DNA from: Corbicula japonica
Lineage: Eukaryota > Mollusca > Bivalvia > Venerida > Cyrenidae
Length of the DNA: 64,000 nucleotides
Assembly: GCA_038501625.1 (NCBI GenBank)
Contig: JAZAYU010000015.1
Coordinates: 6,284,991 to 6,348,990, forward strand
Reading direction: 5' to 3'
A program made the position numbers and the translations under genes. Below are positions 24,066 to 34,655 of this stretch, piece after piece. The notes beneath the pieces are model-generated. The model saw nothing but the letters and a program-made list of their open reading frames with translations, made no database searches and had not been told where the DNA came from. The first letter of the stretch is position 1. Each line of letters starts with the position of its first letter.

Positions 24066-24131
24066 GAAATTGAATGTCTGTATTAATTTGTCTATTTAAT
24101 ATCTGCCCCTTTAATATTTTTGTTGAGTGTA

Positions 24132-26604
24132 CATGTTCAAGTAAACGTTAAAAAATCTTTTGTATTAAAGGTTTATAAGTTATTAGTGAGTTCCTTTTTT
24201 TCTCATATTTTTGACAAAAAAAATCAGTGTTTTTTGCCGGAAAGAAAATAAAGTATTTTGTAATTGACAAGAATTGATCAATCTTGACTAAAATGTGTAA
24301 AACGGCGTTTAACGCTTACGCGCAGTACAGGTTATCATATAGTAGCGTCGTGTTTACATCAGCTGTCGATATCCAATTTGGTAGAGCTAGGTAGATTTTA
24401 CCGTGTTAAATCAGTTTGAAAGTTTAACTGCCGATGTGAACGATTGCGTGAATGGATTTCTTTATAGATGTCTCATCTGATGCAGAAAATTACAAGCTTT
24501 CTATACATGTAAAAATTATGCAGGTAAAACCCAATTTTTTAGCCATAAATCGTGCCCAACGGATTTCGTTGGGCATTACATACGCAAAGAAGACAACTTT
24601 TCCACCACAGTTTTGGTCTATTTTGGTTTGTACTCTGAAGGGGGATATTGACCCAGCAAAAAAATAGCACAATATCCACCTTTTACAGTACAATTATTTG
24701 GACTAGCAATTGCCAATCATAAAAAATCAGCGCGAAATGTGTTCATTTACCCAGAAACACGAGGGGTTAGCGATTTTCATAGTGAGATTGTTGGACGTCG
24801 ATTTTGACAAGTTCAAGTTTGTGGTTATTTTGAGGAAACTTTTGGATTTTTCGGACCATTGTGATATATAGGAAGACTTTGGATGATATTTCCTATAAGA
24901 AATATACATGATCTATGAGAAAAACTTTGGTTTTGACGGCATAATGTGTAAATTTAAAATTGTGCTCAGCAAATTGTATGGACATGCATAGCAGCCAGTT
25001 TACCTTTAGTCTTATTATAGTATATAGCCCATAAAGAACATTAAAAATAGTTTGTTTCAAGTACCTGTGGATCGTTTGTATTTCGGAGGAATTAACATAC
25101 ATGTAACCATTGTTTACTTTTCGATTTTCCGCCATTTGCCGCCAATAGGACGACCTTGACTTTTAGAAACAAGTAGCAAAAAGACAACTTTTTTGCGAAA
25201 AGATAATACCTTAGACTGCATCACTTCAAGCGACCGAAAAAAACCAAGCTTCATCTGGAACCAAAAACATCTTGAGTAATTATTTACTAATAATAAGCTT
25301 CTATTAGTGTTTAAATGTTTGAAACATTTTAAAAAGAACACGGACAAACAATCATGATTTCGAATTTTCGGATACTTGGATACATAAAACAATATTGACC
25401 ATTGCGAAAATAGTGTCTAAACAACGGAAGTCGTTATTTCCGTACAATCGGTCCACGTTTGTATGACAAGATAGCAGCTATGCGTAAAATTCAACAAAAC
25501 GTTTATTGAAATAAACAAAATTTTCAGTTGACAGTTACTGCATATGTTAAACTATAGCTACTAAGGTAGGCCTATGCCAAAATTCATTTCGTTTTATGTT
25601 ACTTTTTCAGTTTTCTCATATATCCTGGTCATACCTATTACCACGAGTCTTAAGTTTGCCAGGGTATATTAAAATAAATTTACAACAACAACAATCAGCT
25701 GATATGAATATAACTAAAACTATCCATTATCTTTAGAAAACAGATGAATTTTTTTTGAAAATTTGGAATCCTTTATAATAAAAATCGATTTTGCAATGAA
25801 CCTCTGTGTCAGCTTTTGTTTTTTCATTGTAACATATTAACACGATTCAGCCAATTAGGATACAGGAACAGAAATCTGGTGATAAAATGTAGCTTACTTG
25901 ACTTTAATTCTGCTGGAACAAATCATTAGTAACTAAAAAATGTTTACTTCATGGAATTAAATATATAAAAACATTTTGAAGTAATGCTTTTTGATAAACA
26001 GTGGTTATCCAATTCTGTATGAAGTTAATGTTTTCTGTTAAAAAGTAGATATTTAGAAACTTTATATATTTTGCTGTTCAATTTGTTTGAGAGATGTTGG
26101 GAGATAATGTAAACAAATCCTAACAGAAAAAGAAGTGACATCATCATGTATACATGTGAATTTGTTCTTACCAAGGCTCTCGCGGTAATAGGTATATCGC
26201 GGTAATAAGTATAGTGAGCAGGATAGCGACGTTAGCTTTGTCCGTAAAGGTTGATAAAAAATGAGAAAATGTTACATTTAAGTCCCAACATTAGATATTT
26301 TTACGACTAGTTACAATGTATTGCTTTACCAAATAAAATGATTTAAAAGTTTTTGCTAATTTTAACATTTGCCGCTGTAAAAGACTATTTTCTTGATACG
26401 CTCTATATGTCGCTATTATCGGCAACCCCCTACCGAAGTACGATCGGTACCGGAAAACGGGATAAAGAGGTAATTTCGAAATCGAGAATGAACGTCATCA
26501 ACTATGGATGTGACTTAGGCTATCTAACAGTTCTGTATCTTCTTGATAAAGAACAAGTGTCCGAATATTTCAAATTAAAGAGTGTAAAACTAATATAGTG
26601 TATT
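24132..26604. other. AT-rich, no gene recognised; possible small inverted-repeat element 25620-26222
   Basis: 'tatcctggtcat', then 'acctattaccacga' at about 25620 has an imperfect inverted counterpart ('tcgcggtaataagtatagtg', then 'agcaggata') at about 26190-26222, which could be ends of a 600-bp element. Short frames (for example 24452-24667, 26353-26598) have no domain or splice support. Confidence 0.35.
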
Positions 26605-26605
26605 A

Positions 26606-27000
26606 AATTAAGGATTGAATGAATATAAGATGGTTTTCATTTGGGTATGGAAAACAGTTGGGTTGTTTAAAGTGAGTGAAGCCCCACGCGTACTTAAAAC
26701 AATTCAACTGTTTTTCGAACCAAAATGAAAACTATCAAATATTGATTCAGTCCTTATATTTACACTCATAAATACTCTCATTAATACAGAAATATTTAGA
26801 AGAACTAATGGTATTACGGCTTTATCTAATGGCTGTTGGAACTGACACGTTGACCTCAAAGCGAACGACGGCACGCTTTTTCGCAGCAACTCGAGGCAAA
26901 ACATGCGTTCTCGTTGACGTTACACGTCAAAACATTGTGCACACTCCAATTAATTGTGAGCGGCTTTTACTGTAGCCACACCTCTTAAAGTAATACGTCA
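26606..27000 (+). repeat. Palindrome-headed repeat, copy 1
   Basis: TTAAGGATTGAAT..., 'ttttcatttgggtatggaaa' and its imperfect inverse ('gaaccaaaatgaaaact') form a hairpin with arms of about 65-75 bp. It is followed by 'ttacggctttatctaatggc' and 'acgtcaaaacattgtgca'. Copy 2 starts at 63624. Confidence 0.75.
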
Positions 27001-28290
27001 CACTGTTTACCATCAAGAATTATGATTTTTTAGGTTAATGAGACTTGATCGTAGAGGACGAAGTTGAAGTGTAAATATTTATATATAAATTATAAATTGT
27101 TTTAACTGACTTCCCTTTGGAAGATTTTATGTATTTTAAACAATTTAAAAGAGATGATAATAAAATATGTACTGTAGTTTACTTGGTCTTTACTCGGTAT
27201 TTCACAGTCACTATAATATCTATCTGTAACATCACCCTCCATGTCACACAAATGTTAAAAGGGCTAATATTACGTTAACAATAAAATTTCGATTCTCAGT
27301 TGAATTTGCTTTGTTTTAAAAATAAATTATTAAAATTCCTCTGTTGACATTATAAGAGTTATGAACTGAACTTTGTTTTCTGAGTTTTCATTTATAACTT
27401 TATGTTGTTTTAAGGAGATATCAAAGAGCTGAAGTAGATTGGGTGTGTTAAATCGTGATTTCATAAAAGTTCAGTTGTTTTCTGACTTATAAATTTCACG
27501 TAGCTTCACATATCATTTATTGAGCATATTACAGTGTTTAATGTCATGCAAAAACTAAAAAAGGTGAAACTTTTAGTAATTTCTCACATTGAAAACAGAC
27601 TTTCTGTGGGAGTCTAAACTTTCTTTATTTCCACGTTAGTCAACAATAACTGCCATATGAAGACAGTCAATAATAAGGACAACAATGTGTTACAATATTA
27701 TTTACTAATTGCATGAAAAGTTAAGTTTAAGTCCATATTAAACGCAACTTAAATGCATCTTTTTTCAGAGTTTAATCGCATTTCATTAAGTTTAATTTAG
27801 ACTTTTATTTGAAATTTAATTCAAATTTACAACAACTTATTCTTCCAAATTTAAGTCGAATTTAATTACAACATAATTTTTATTTAAATTTCATACATAA
27901 TTAAACGTAAACTTGACTTTTTTAGAAATATAGGGTAACTTCTATGTAAATTAAATAAAATTAAACGTCAAGTAAAATGAGAAATGACATATACTTAAAT
28001 TCCAAATTTACTGCAAACTAAACCTAACTTTTTAATAGAAAAACACGGTCACTTATATGTTTATTGAATTTATGTACACTTCATATATAAATGTGCTATC
28101 ATTAACAATTCCAGCCTTATATAAGATCAAACGGAACATGTATGAGATCATATTTGCTTGCTACATAAAACAAAATGATTATGTTTAAATGACTTTTTTT
28201 TATTTAACAAAAGTAATGAATAGTTAATATTGTATTTAGTCGCCCAAAACACTAGGCTAAGCTCTGTATTCTTGCTCAAGTGGTACTCTC
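27001..28290. other. Very AT-rich, no gene recognised
   Basis: Long A/T runs and recurring 'taaacgtaaacttgac' and 'aatttaat' motifs (27720-28030), related to the direct repeat at 31470-31850. Nothing coding was recognised. Confidence 0.4.
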
Positions 28291-28301
28291 AGTTAAACAA
28301 G

Positions 28302-28653
28302 TCAATAAAATGCCCACTCATTATCGTTCTTAATGTCTTCTTGCAAAGGCCTTGACCATACTAATTCCCCTCGCACTCTCTTCAGCTCTATCCGTTTCGC
28401 CTTCTTTAATTTGCTTCATCACACTTTTTGTCCAAGTCGGAAAAAATAGCGTAGAGTTCTTTGCTCCGCCATTGCAACACCTTAACAGTTAAATTGCTTT
28501 AATTCTCGCTCTGAACCTCCTCTTCAGATGACATCATTTCCAGGACGAAGACTTCCTTCACTGTACGATTTTTTTCTCCTCACCCCAAGACGTTTTTTTC
28601 TCCGCTTCCTAAGACTTTTTCATTTCAAGGGCGCTGTTACTGTTGTCCAGCTT
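28302..28653 (-). pseudogene. Decayed gene, putative last exon
   Basis: On the minus strand a T-rich tract ending TTTACAG precedes the exon start at 28653. The first frame reads KLDNSNSALEMKKS before a stop. Another frame gives MMSSEEEVQSEN, a stop, then LTVKVLQWRSKELYAIFSDLDKK. A third reads KRVRGELVWSRPLQEDIKNDNEWAFY to a TGA at 28302. An acidic serine stretch, then WRS...LDKK, then R-G-E...WA resembles, from memory, the C-terminus of a repetitive molluscan protein of unknown function; I cannot name it. Stops and frame changes make it a pseudogene. Confidence 0.4.
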
Positions 28654-28883
28654 CTGTAAACAATATGTAAATATTCAGTAATTTTTAAGTGAGAGCTGAT
28701 ATTTTTTGTAATTGAGCATAAGTAAATACTCATCAAAAAGACTTCTTATGAGAAACTAGTTTAAAAAGGGGAAGACTTCTCTGCTTTTTTTAATGTTGAT
28801 ACATAACTGACGCATCACTTCCGTGCATCCGTTAATTTAGTCTTATGTTAGTTGTTTTACAACGATTTAGTGCCATACTTTAC

Positions 28884-28989
28884 CATTTTCTTCCTCCCAT
28901 ACATGAACATATTTGTTTGTGAAGATTATCCTCGACAGTGGATACTCGTCTCTGTTTATCTCTCAGTGACGTGAGCATCTTGATACCCT
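28884..28989 (-). pseudogene. Decayed gene, putative middle exon
   Basis: Minus strand: acceptor TTTATGTATTTCAG, then a 106-nt exon readable as GIKMLTSLRDKQRRVSTVEDNLHKQICSCMGG, then donor GTAAAG at 28883-28878. The peptide looks helical and charged, possibly coiled coil. It lies between the two other putative exons in the correct order and orientation. Confidence 0.4.
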
Positions 28990-29096
28990 CTGAAATACAT
29001 AAATAAAACCATAGGCGACTTATTTCAATAAAATAGAAACCATTTTCATTTAATAATGATTTTATAAACACAACATACGTGTTATACATTTGCTGA

Positions 29097-30396
29097 CAGA
29101 CATGGGGCGAATTAAATTTTAATGCTTATGCATTAATAATGCATTACTTTTTGTCAGTAATGCAAGGTAATGATTAATGCAACAGATTTAGCATTATTCT
29201 AATGCTAATTTAATGCATTACCTATGCCAAAATGCTGTAATGCTTAGCATTATTGAGCATTAATTGGATTTTGTTTACTATTGGATTTTGTTGATTTATT
29301 TTATTAAATAATATTTATATTAACATTAATAATATTTTTATGCAATTATACTCAAATATTTAATATGTTATAAGTCTATTACATATCTTATTTATAGAAA
29401 GAGAAAACATTTATATGACAGTTAAGTATTTTGACATGTGTTTACTATTAGTAAAACAAGATAAGGACTATAAGTGTAGTCTTTTCATCAGAATGTTGTA
29501 AAGTTTGAACATTTTTTATGATTAAGCAATGAGATATTAAGCTTAGTTGTCTTAAGAAAATGCTAAATTTAAAACAAATCAATAGCCAGCGATCTATAAA
29601 GCTCTGTCAACAAATACAGCACTTTTATTTTATTTTAAATTGTTTTAGTGTACACATTCATTGGGACAAGATATTTCCCACCAATTGTCAAACACTTAAA
29701 TATTCCAGAAAATGTTACTGATAGAAATTTGAAGTTCATTGCAAAATACCAAAAATGTTGTTCTGAAATAAAATAGCATGGAAATTAAATTAAACCTTCA
29801 GACTTGCAAACAATTCATACTTTCACAATCAAATGAAGTCAACCATTTATCCAAATTATACTTACTGAATCAGTGTCTTTGTAAAATATAAGAGCCTATG
29901 TCAGATTTCAGGAAATCAGCATATAATGCAGATGCAGGTGACATAATGATTTAATTAATTAGATAAGTTGACAGTGTAGTCCTTTGTCAATACAACACTC
30001 TAAATGTGTGAAAACAGCAAAAAGTCAAAGATAACAAAAGTGTGTAAAAAAGTTAAACCTGTAATAATCTATATGTACTGAAAATAGTTTTGTTGTAAGT
30101 TCTTGAGGTGTCACTTTAGATCTTCACACTTTCAGACTGATACTTTGTATATTATACTTTGGGGTGATTTTTTGGGAGATGATCCATTTTGTACATATAC
30201 TGACAGAATGACTTTTTATTTTTTGTCAGTTCACTTGTAAAATAATGCTTAATTTAATGCATTACTTTTTGAAATAATGTTAATTTAATGCATTACTTTC
30301 TCAAAATATAGTAATGCTAATTTAATTTAATGCACAAATTTGGCAAATAATGCTAATTTAATGCATTACTTTTAAAAGTAATTCGCCCCATGTCTG
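29097..30396. mobile_element. Non-autonomous hAT element, 8-bp duplication TTTGCTGA
   Basis: Perfect 18-bp inverted ends, CAGACATGGGGCGAATTA and TAATTCGCCCCATGTCTG, with perfect 8-bp direct repeats TTTGCTGA outside (29089-29096 and 30397-30404). Both flanks (29105-29260 and 30240-30370) are filled with TAATGCATTA-type motifs. No transposase. It sits in what would be intron 1 of the decayed minus-strand gene. Confidence 0.95.
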
Positions 30397-30971
30397 TTTG
30401 CTGATTAATAAATTTACAAAACAAAACATGACCAATATAATATTTTTCTAAATAATTTTCCTCTAATTTCCATCTTTGTTTCGAAGCAGTGTTTTTAGTA
30501 AAGGAATCTTTCTATTTTAAAGTTTCTCTCACTTTTTAGAAGAAACAACATCGAATTGTATAAACAAAGCAGACATGATGCAATCTCACAGGTTATAGTT
30601 GAATCAGCAATTGTACGTCTGATATTATCTAAATGAGGTGATAATAGAAACATTCCATAGCAAATTATGAATGAAGATCTTGTCTGTATGTTGTATACTG
30701 TTTTAGTTGCAGTAACTAACTGAAAGCGAAATCAAAAAGGAAAAACATGCAAATAGCAGACAGCTAAAATACATTATGCCGTCTGCTGTTATAAAATGAC
30801 TCACTCTATCTGTGCTATTTACAACAGTTCAAGGCAACTGACATTAGCTTGTATTGTTAAACCGCACCCCCAAATAACTCGCTTCAAGATTAATCCTAAT
30901 CAGCAATAATTAAACGATTCTTAGCAGAAACATGCAATTTACTTCGTCTGGATAATTATAAGGATACTCAC

Positions 30972-31218
30972 CGACAGAACAGTATAAGTTTCGGTTGCAT
31001 TTCTGCCATCCCTTGTCTGTGACTGCTGTTCAGCTGGTCTGGAAGGATTTGTCCGCTTTGGAGTAGACGTACATGAAGATCTCCTTAATTTCTCTTTTAG
31101 TCCCTCTATGTCTCACATAGTGTCAGATAATTCGACTTCCCGGAAGCATTTCACTGTCACCGATGTGTTAACTATCCTTTTCACTGTCCGATAAATCCGA
31201 AAATTCACTATCTGACAT
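30972..31218 (-). pseudogene. Decayed gene, putative first exon
   Basis: Minus strand: ATG at 31218 opens MSDSEFSDLSDSEKDS, an acidic serine-rich start, then a TAA. After about 100 nt the +1 frame is open again: IEGLKEKLRRSSCTSTPKRTNPSRPAEQQSQTRDGR, ending at TCG|GTGAGT, a consensus donor at 30971. The downstream exons follow at 28989 and 28653. One internal stop, one more TGA and a frame change indicate a broken copy. Confidence 0.4.
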
Positions 31219-31276
31219 TGTTTTTATTTACAATAACGAAAAAGTTTGAATGTTTTAAAGAGGCGGCAGCTTAGAA

Positions 31277-31290
31277 GCGCGCGCGCGCGT
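31277..31290. repeat. Short (GC)n microsatellite
   Basis: GCGCGCGCGCGCG in otherwise AT-rich DNA, just upstream of the decayed gene's ATG. Confidence 0.8.
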
Positions 31291-31464
31291 TTTCTACACA
31301 CAGCTATTTGTCATATCTATTTATAGTAAATTGGTGTAAGATTTGTAAATAAAAACGTCTGTTGATACTTGCTTGTTGAGATGGAGGTATGATTAACAAG
31401 ATTATTTGTTACCGGGGTTCTACTTTTCCATATTAGCACTAAACAAACAAACAGTTTTTATATT

Positions 31465-31850
31465 ACTTTTTAGGTCACTTCAAATTTAATACTAATTTAA
31501 TTTCAACTTGTGTGAACGATAAAATATAAGTAAGTAAAGCGCAACGTTTACGTGAAAATTAGAACAAAAGTAAATAGTATAAATAATTATACGTTTAAAA
31601 AATAATATATCATTAAAGTAACTAACAAATTAAGTCAAGCATATATTTACGGTTTATTAATATGCATTTATACGTACCTTTACATGGAATTTTATACAAG
31701 TTTAGATTTTTTAGTTCACTTCAAAATATAATACTAATTTAATTGCAACGTTTTTATGCAAGATAGAATTTAAGCAAGTAAAACGCAACGTTTATGTGAA
31801 ATTTGGAATAAAAGTAAATAGTATAAATAATTATTTGTACTTAAACGTAA
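31465..31850. repeat. About 240-bp direct duplication
   Basis: 'gtcacttcaaatttaatact' through 'gtaaatagtataaataatta' occurs at about 31472-31600 and again, diverged, at about 31713-31840. Confidence 0.7.
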
Positions 31851-32175
31851 ATTTTCATGCAGTAAGCAATAGCAGAAATGTACAACAACAGCATTTTCGA
31901 AGTGACTAACACTATAATTTGGCATCCATGTTAGTTTACATTTCTCAAAATGCAAGGAATGGTGTACAATATATGGCATAACTTCCAATGCGACGGCCCA
32001 ATGCAATAGAGTCGTAAGTGCAAAATGGTAACTTTCGGGGAAAATAGAAAAAAAACTGTCTTATATTGACAATTTTAATGTTATTCAATTCTACTTTTGA
32101 AATGATGTAATTTATCAAATTTTCAGACTAATGTTAGATGTGTTAAATTTATATTCATCCGAAATCTTACTTTAA

Positions 32176-32966
32176 GGTAAGGCCTGCCTAACTGGCACTA
32201 TTAAGAATACAACATCTGATTATATTTTCATCAACTGCTTCATACCACTGACTTGTATGCAAAATTTTAATGATTTTCACCGTGTAGTTTTTGAGATTTT
32301 TAGCTTTTTTTATTTAAAAAAGTGAGCAAAAACGTGAAAGTATCCAAATTCTTTAATCGGTGACAAAATTTTTTGTTATTGATAAATTCAACCCTAATTT
32401 TTTACAGTTTATCCAAAATATGTTATATTTTACTAAACCAATTTAAGATATAATATATAAATTATATAAATACAGAATTTATCTTAAAATGACATTTTTT
32501 GACCAAATAAATTAAAAAAATGCATTTTTTTATATTTCACGAGACTAAATTAATGAAAATTGAGCAAAATCCTGATTGGTGCAATATACAAAAATTTACC
32601 ATTTTTTAACTTTATACCTTAAACAAAATTTAAACAAAATTTCAGAGAAGTTTACCGTCCAGTTTTAGAAATTTTCAAATTGATGACTTGAATAAACACT
32701 ATTCTGATAGCGAAAACCCCTTTAATCTTGATTATTTTGCTTATTTTAGATTAAATCATGAGAATTTTATATTCAATGACAGAATTACACAGGAAAAAAA
32801 AGAAATATGCCAATTATTTAAGCTCTAGGCTTACAAAAAAAAATAGCTTCCAGTGGGATTTGAACCCTGGTCCTCTTGCATGACAGAAATCTACCCTAAT
32901 TTACTACTGTAGTTACCTCCCTTGGATACTCTTCTGGATATAGGTATTCATTAGGAAGGCCTTACC
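32176..32966. mobile_element. TTAA-flanked non-autonomous transposon
   Basis: Ends GGTAAGGCCT... and ...AAGGCCTTACC, inverted, each bounded by TTAA (32172-32175 and 32967-32970). About 790 bp, AT-rich, non-coding. It contains a tRNA-like fragment near its right end (32840-32905). Confidence 0.7.
32840..32905 (-). other. tRNA-derived fragment inside a transposon
   Basis: On the minus strand GGGTAGATTTCTGTCATGC then AGGGTTCAAATCCC resembles an anticodon arm plus T-arm (box B). No complete cloverleaf can be drawn, so it is not a functional tRNA. Confidence 0.35.
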
Positions 32967-32970
32967 TTAA

Positions 32971-33920
32971 ATGACAAAAAAGCAGATACAACCTTTTTCA
33001 ACTTGTTAAATATTTGTTCTTAGTCATTTTAATAGAGACGTAAGTTTACAAGTTGAATTATTTAAAGGTCGTATGTACCAGTAAAGACCTTTGTCTCTTT
33101 TCAGTAATATAAAAGGTTGCACTTTACCATCAATTTAACATAACTAATTAAATTCATTCATAATGTATTAATCGATAATTATTATATATATTTATCAAAT
33201 TTATTTTTGCTAGATTGTGACGGAAAAATAATGTTAACCCTTTCAACGTCAGATGGCTAACTTCTTCCTTATGCTTCTCCTCTAGATAAGGACTTGGAGA
33301 AACTTGGTCCACATTCGTTAGCACTGGCTTATCCTGGCAAGAGATTCCATAGTGAGTCTGTATTTGCATAGTTCAAACTGAATTAAATTTTATTGCGTTT
33401 TATTGTGGTAGAAGATTTTTGCAATTAAAATCATTTCTGTTCTGACCAACCAGTGCTTAACAATGGTTATGAAGTTTCTTTTTTGCTCAAGGAAACGATG
33501 GAAGATGGCTGATGGGGTTCGAACTCCTACCTTGACTAGTGATCCTTAGATAACGATTCCGACACGCTACTATTATTTAATCGTGGCACTTTAAAATGTG
33601 TTTGGCACAAATCTTGAAATGGTATGTATGGTAACCTCGTAAGACATCACTGATGTAACGATAAATCAAGAATAAGTAGCATAAAAAGAATATGTTATTT
33701 GTAAAGTACTTAAGGTTTTCCCCATAAACCTGAGACAATACATAGTTGCAAATTTATATAAATTAAACACAACGATACCTACTAAGTGACATGTTACTCT
33801 TTCAATATCATTTATTGCTTATTGTACGTTTTCAGGCGGATTATTATTTTTTATTTTCCAAACAGTTGAAACTAGACCTAATCTTTTTGAAAAGTTTGTT
33901 AGATTCAAATGAAGATAAAA
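32971..33920. other. No protein gene; tRNA-like fragment at about 33515-33575 (-)
   Basis: Minus strand TAGCGTGTCGGAATCG through GGAGTTCGAACCCCATC matches an anticodon arm and box B (anticodon position possibly CGT) but lacks the D-arm. This is probably a SINE or tRNA relic. The rest is AT-rich and unrecognised. Confidence 0.35.
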
Positions 33921-33924
33921 GTAA

Positions 33925-34136
33925 AAAATGCATAACAGGAATGGCCACATGCAGAGGAAATAGCCTCCCCACATAGCCAAATGTTAGAGAGGACAAGAGA
34001 GCATGGCAGATTAAATTATCAATCTCAAAATAGACATCACAAACAATTAACAAAAATGAAAACCCGAGGGTTAACCCCTGAGAAACTGTTTGCCACTGGG
34101 TATTTATTATTTTGCCACTTGGTTTAAAAAAAAGCA
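33925..34136 (+). repeat. Degenerate extra copy of the Penelope-like terminal repeat
   Basis: Resembles the start of 34137-34655 ('aacaggaatggccacat', 'agcctccccaca', 'gagcatgg', 'aacaattaacaaaaatgaaa'). It lies directly in tandem with it. Confidence 0.65.
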
Positions 34137-34655
34137 ACATATGCATATCAGGAATAGCCACACTCAAAAAACACAGCCTCCCCACGCAGCGAAAAAGAAG
34201 AGAGGAAGATAGAGAGAGCGCATGTTTTATATATGTATGTCAATTCAAATAGGACGCCACAAACAATTAATAAACAAGAGAACCTTTGGGGATACCGCCT
34301 TGGAACGGTCAGTGGCAAAACAAATTGCCACTGGGGGTTTAAACCAGGTTCTAGGGTGCACCAACCTCACACTTGCCCCAACAGGTTCTCGTATCACAAA
34401 ACAAGTACAAATTGTCTTGGTGAAATAACTCCAACCCACCCATCAGCTCAACAATGTTGCATGCAAAAGCATACAAACATATAAACATAAGAATTTAATA
34501 GCATTGCAAAGCCAAAGGGCGGGTACTCAATGATCTTTCCGAGACCAGAGCACCTGGAGTAAAATCAGCAAGAACACGATGACAGGGATAAAAGAAACAA
34601 ATCGAGCTTTTAGGTTCTTTTAAGAAAAGATTTCCCCATAAACTTTCATAAACTC
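34137..34655 (+). repeat. Penelope-like element, left inverted terminal repeat
   Basis: About 520 bp, near-identical to 8640-9154 and to the inverse of 36916-37482. Marked by 'gcatatcaggaat', 'gccttggaacggtcagtggc', 'tctagggtgcaccaacctca' and 'ggcgggtactcaatgatc'. Confidence 0.85.

Larger units (their letters stand above)
22504..24129 (+). mobile_element. Complete Tc1-like DNA transposon
   Basis: The 27-bp terminal inverted repeats differ at one base: they begin CACTCAACAAAAATATT on the left, run to GGGGCAG, and are mirrored on the right ending TTGTTGAGTG. Both are flanked by TA (22502-22503 and 24130-24131), the target duplication of Tc1/mariner elements. It encloses one uninterrupted transposase frame and an AATAAA signal at 24060-24065. 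At 1626 bp it is the usual size of a full Tc1 element. Confidence 0.95.
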
